Assembly (NCBI RefSeq): GCF_001295265.1
Contig: NZ_LJOD01000001.1
Location: 434,001-498,000 of the forward strand
Direction: 5' to 3'
Length of the DNA stretch: 64,000 nt
Source of the DNA: Chryseobacterium indologenes
Lineage (GTDB): Bacteria > Bacteroidota > Bacteroidia > Flavobacteriales > Weeksellaceae
The notes under the pieces are model-generated. The model was not told the origin of the DNA. It saw nothing but the letters and a program-made list of their open reading frames with translations, and did no database searches. Shown piece by piece: positions 61,330 to 64,000 of the stretch. Position 1 is the stretch's first letter. Each line of letters opens with the position of its first letter. Made by a program: the position numbers and the translations under genes.

Positions 61330-61767
61330 TTACTCTATCGTAACCGTGGCCTCTTTTCCATTGCAGGGGTTGGTGATGATGAGCTCATTTCCATTACCGG
61401 GCCTGATATGCAGTGTAACCATCGTACGGTAAGGTACACCGTCTTCACGGGTAAAATGCCCTTCAAAGATTACGGCAACGGTTCCGAACTGGCTGGAACG
61501 GTTATCTGTCACACCTGCGGTTATGAACTCACGGATTTCCTGGCTGCCATCGGTAACTTCTTTGGGTAATATGAGCAGCTGATCTTTATAATATACTTCA
61601 AAGTGCTGATAGGCTCCCGTAGAGAAATGCCTCTTTTTTACGAGATAGACTTTCCAGTGATACACTCTGTTCTCAGCAATCAGATTCTTCCGGGTTCTGT
61701 AACAGGAACTCAACACAAGTATGCAGACGAGTGCAGCCGCTATCCCTATGATCATTTTCAAAGTCAT
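61330..61767 (-). CDS. Small lipoprotein of unknown function
   Basis: 145 residues with lipobox (GIAAALVCILVLSSCYRT, Cys about 22). The rest is beta-rich with no recognised domain. Its stop is two bases from that of the convergent CocE-like gene. It follows a SUKH gene on the same strand by 21 bases, so the two are likely co-transcribed. Confidence 0.65.
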   Translation of the reverse strand: MTLKMIIGIAAALVCILVLSSCYRTRKNLIAENRVYHWKVYLVKKRHFSTGAYQHFEVYYKDQLLILPKEVTDGSQEIREFITAGVTDNRSSQFGTVAVIFEGHFTREDGVPYRTMVTLHIRPGNGNELIITNPCNGKEATVTIE

Positions 61768-61788
61768 TTTAATTCAGTTTCTGATAAT

Positions 61789-62328
61789 TTAATCATTATA
61801 GAAAGAGTTCTCTCTCAGCCCACGGACAAATGTCTCGAAATTATTGGCAAGAAAGGTCTTTTTATAATTGTTTTCCTGATCCACATGTACAACCACAGGC
61901 TCTCCCTGAGGACCGCATGCAGAATAGTCCAGTAAAATCATATCATGTCCTGCCGACGGACAGTCAGCAATGTAAACTCCGTGTGCCGGATATCCCCATT
62001 CTTCTATCCAGAACGTGCTTCCACAATCGCCGTACAAAGTGGATGGTTTTTGCTGACCAATGCCAAAAATACCGGTAATGGCAATATGATCTTCAGCCCA
62101 GGAGGTAGGTTCACTTGTCGGATAGCAGTTTTTTACGGGAGCACCACCATTTCTTTCCTGCATCAGCTCGATATAGGCAGGGGGTAATTTATATCCAAGC
62201 AGGTTTTCTATGGCGGAAATTTCTTCTGCTCCCGGTATTTCTTCTTCATATTCTTCTTTATAGAAAGGATCATCATCCCAGAATCCTGTAAAATCTATGT
62301 CTTTAAAAATTTTTTCTTCCATAATCAT
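61789..62328 (-). CDS. SMI1/KNR4 (SUKH-1) immunity protein
   Basis: 179 residues with EISAIENLLGYKLPPAYIEL, MQERNGGAPV, a central DCGSTFWIEEWGYPAHGVYI and DYSACGPQGEPVVVHVDQE, and NNFETFVRGLRENSF at the end; this is the full SUKH-1 pattern. No adjacent toxin gene, so another orphan immunity gene. GTCTAC repeats lie about 110 bases upstream. Confidence 0.88.
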   Translation of the reverse strand: MIMEEKIFKDIDFTGFWDDDPFYKEEYEEEIPGAEEISAIENLLGYKLPPAYIELMQERNGGAPVKNCYPTSEPTSWAEDHIAITGIFGIGQQKPSTLYGDCGSTFWIEEWGYPAHGVYIADCPSAGHDMILLDYSACGPQGEPVVVHVDQENNYKKTFLANNFETFVRGLRENSFYND

Positions 62329-62438
62329 TCAATTTAAAATTATTATACCATCAATTTTTGAAATAAAAGATGGTAAGAAACAGATCTGCCTGTTTATACA
62401 AAGGTGCGATTTCTTCACATTCCGTTACAGCAGCGGGT

Positions 62439-62488
62439 GTCGACATTGTGTCTACGTTATTTCCGGCAGTAATCTACATTGCGTCTAC
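62439..62488 (+). promoter_or_regulatory. Two GTCTAC-type repeat pairs
   Basis: GTCGAC (62439) and GTCTAC (62450), then ATCTAC (62472) and GTCTAC (62483): two pairs, each with an 11-base step and an ATTG[TC] spacer. Resembles the pair at 55911. Between the SUKH gene start and the hydrolase gene end; the rest of this 310-base gap shows no gene. Confidence 0.45.
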
Positions 62489-62575
62489 ATCTGTTTTACA
62501 GATTCATGTCACGTCTTCAACCCTGAATCTTTAATATGTAAATATATTGGTAAAAATCAGATAGCCCTCATAAAA

Positions 62576-62608
62576 AAAGTCTGTTTTACAGTGAGTAAAG
62601 CAGACTTT
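62576..62608 (-). terminator. Terminator of the hydrolase gene
   Basis: AAAGTCTGTTTTAC and GTAAAGCAGACTTT form a 14-base stem with one G-U pair and a 5-base loop; A/T tracts flank it. It lies 32 bases after the hydrolase stop on the minus strand. Confidence 0.85.
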
Positions 62609-62639
62609 AAAAAGTGATATTTATTAAAATATTCCGTTT

Positions 62640-63605
62640 TTATCTTTGCAGCGCCATATCCAGTTCTTTCCTGAAAATTTCAGGCTGGTCTATCCAGATA
62701 TTATGCCCTGCTGATTTGATTAATCTGAAATTAATTTTTTTATGGTTTTTTATCAGTTCCCGGTGTACTTCCCCGTTAAAATCGAGGAAGTCATGATCAC
62801 CAAAAATAATGGTAGTTTTAGCGTTATCATTGAGTGATTTTCTGTAATCATATTTCCAGTTTACGGTTTCTGACATTACAGAGGCTTCATCTTTATAGTA
62901 ATGAAAGCCGCCACGAATAAGTTTATAACGGTCAATTTTGTATATATTGGATGCGGCAAAAGCCATCCTGTTGAAATCTGTTCTTTCTCTGTCGCTGGTG
63001 AATTTACCTTTTAGCTCTTTATATCTTTTATAGATCGGCAAGGCTTTAACTTCAGGTCTTGAGCTCAGAAATTTTATCTGTTCATTCTGGCGTTTTGAAA
63101 AAACACTTTCCATGCTGTCTGACCTGGTAAGGATAGCTCCTGCTAAAACCAGGTTTGAAACCTTCTCCGGATGCTGCTGAAGATATTCCATAGCAACCAG
63201 TGTCCCCATAGAATGGGCCATAATTTTAACTTTCCTATTTCCAAGCTGTCTGATCAGTAAATCTAAATCATTTACGTTTTTCTGAAAGGTAAGTTTTTCT
63301 TTTGGAGCAGGAGAAAGCAGGGAACCTCTCTGGTCATAGAGTACAAAATGATATTTATTTTCCAGCCCTTCTATGGCATCCAGCATATAGTCATGGTTGG
63401 CTCCAAAACCGCCATGAATTACCACTACAGTATCTTTTCCTGTTCCTAATTCCCGTACATAAATATCCTGGTTATAAGCATCAAGACTGTCCGGGGTTCT
63501 TAAATACCATTCAGAATAATTTTTACTCTGGCCGAAAGACTGATTGTATAAAGCGATAAAGCAAAGAATTACCATCCTTATTAAAAGGGTCGTTTTTTGT
63601 TTCAT
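62640..63605 (-). CDS. Exported alpha/beta hydrolase
   Basis: 321 residues with signal peptide (VILCFIALYNQSFGQ). The oxyanion-hole segment VVVIHGGFGANHDYM, nucleophile Ser in MAHSMGTLVAM, Asp in TIIFGDHDFLDF and His in SAGHNIWID give a complete triad. The DQRG block (FVLYDQRGSLLS) is the pattern of proline iminopeptidase-like and epoxide-hydrolase-like members. Single gene with its own terminator. The substrate cannot be deduced. Confidence 0.85.
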   Translation of the reverse strand: MKQKTTLLIRMVILCFIALYNQSFGQSKNYSEWYLRTPDSLDAYNQDIYVRELGTGKDTVVVIHGGFGANHDYMLDAIEGLENKYHFVLYDQRGSLLSPAPKEKLTFQKNVNDLDLLIRQLGNRKVKIMAHSMGTLVAMEYLQQHPEKVSNLVLAGAILTRSDSMESVFSKRQNEQIKFLSSRPEVKALPIYKRYKELKGKFTSDRERTDFNRMAFAASNIYKIDRYKLIRGGFHYYKDEASVMSETVNWKYDYRKSLNDNAKTTIIFGDHDFLDFNGEVHRELIKNHKKINFRLIKSAGHNIWIDQPEIFRKELDMALQR

Positions 63606-63783
63606 ATAATTGTACTAAAAATTGTTTTCCACTGATCAGTAGATGAAAATAATCCTATTGGGTGCACAAATATATTTAAAATTGGCACAAATCGGCTCAA
63701 CAGGCTTTACCAGAATCGTGAAAAGCACAGAAATTACTGTCCTAATAAGCTGCTGAATGAGCCGGGAAAGCCGTCAGCTTTGT

Positions 63784-64000
63784 CTAAAGATTTCCGTATA
63801 CCACGATATAACCAGCATATTCCAGCTTATCTTCAAGCCAGTTTACCAGATTATTTTTAATTTTTTTCACAGCAGAATCCTCTGTCTCCGAATGCCTGAT
63901 TGTTTCAATAATCTTTCTGCAGGCTGCATTGTTAAAATAATTATGCCCGCAGATATCAAAACTGTTACCATCATAATTAATTTCGGGATATTGTAAAGGA
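63784..64000 (-). CDS. C-terminal end of an unknown protein, partial
   Basis: About 71 codons enter from the right edge and end at a TAG at 63784-63786. The visible part reads SFDICGHNYFNNAACRKIIE then a charged helix and WLEDKLEYAGYIVVYGNL. An open frame with normal codon use to the edge suggests a real gene, but the family cannot be judged from this fragment. Confidence 0.55.
   Translation of the reverse strand, partial: PLQYPEINYDGNSFDICGHNYFNNAACRKIIETIRHSETEDSAVKKIKNNLVNWLEDKLEYAGYIVVYGNL

Noticed and set aside
62297..62796. Plus-strand frames over the 62.3-62.8 kb gap and the hydrolase end
   Set aside because: They cross a terminator and the GTCTAC repeats and have no recognisable protein features.

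Overview
The window looks like the chromosome of a flavobacterium of the Chryseobacterium type (Bacteroidota, Weeksellaceae). The DNA is AT-rich. Promoters follow the Bacteroidota -7 pattern TAnnTTTG, and Shine-Dalgarno sequences are mostly absent. Gene content fits this: a crtIB carotenoid operon under a MarR regulator, a Bacteroidota-type (T6SS subtype iii) VgrG with a DUF4280 PAAR-like partner, TPR-containing histidine kinase, LuxR and AraC regulators, many lipoproteins, and SUKH-type immunity proteins. This assignment is inference from gene content; no rRNA or tRNA gene was recognised.

Layout. 0-2.6 kb: carotenoid operon (crtB partial at the edge, crtI, marR) with a MarR-type palindrome over the promoter. 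3.4-9.2 kb: a LacI-controlled sugar operon (LacI, fructokinase, FucP-type MFS transporter, LamB-like porin, D-tagatose/D-psicose 3-epimerase-like isomerase) that reads as a ketohexose pathway, with two AAACGTTT palindromes. 9.3-15.6 kb: three Crp/Fnr regulators, a metallo-beta-lactamase-fold hydrolase, a pirin, a receiver-like protein and a CPA1 antiporter. Pirin and antiporter share a 22-bp upstream element at the same distance from start. 15.7-19.3 kb: 2OG-Fe(II) oxygenase, AlkA-type glycosylase and PhzF protein. 19.4-24.8 kb: a TPR histidine kinase and LytTR response regulator next to small membrane proteins and a lipoprotein, with LytTR-like direct repeats at exact 21-bp spacing upstream of two of these genes.

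25-38 kb: an orphan T6SS VgrG island. VgrG is followed by a DUF4280/DUF6402-like protein, a lysozyme-like protein and an M15-type metallopeptidase. Each effector-like gene overlaps the start of a lipoprotein or membrane-protein gene, as expected of effector-immunity pairs. 38-48.5 kb: an array of small acidic proteins, several of immunity families (SUKH, DUF1629/Imm11-like, DUF4261, DUF4375-like), plus a GNAT acetyltransferase. Two of these genes are broken by single-base slips. Short hairpin repeats with a TCCT loop sit at the joints between genes, and one promoter segment is duplicated, which suggests a site where immunity genes are gained, duplicated and lost.

49-62.3 kb: secreted proteins, an AraC-type TPR regulator, a 1.5-kb gene-poor gap, a TPR-LuxR regulator, a run of poorly known genes ending in a broken SUKH gene, a CocE-type hydrolase, a lipoprotein and an intact SUKH gene. 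62.6-64 kb: an exported alpha/beta hydrolase and the end of an unknown gene. A MITE-like dispersed repeat occurs in two full copies and one internally deleted copy (20.8, 47.5 and 59.3 kb). No CRISPR array, intact insertion sequence or rRNA operon was seen.
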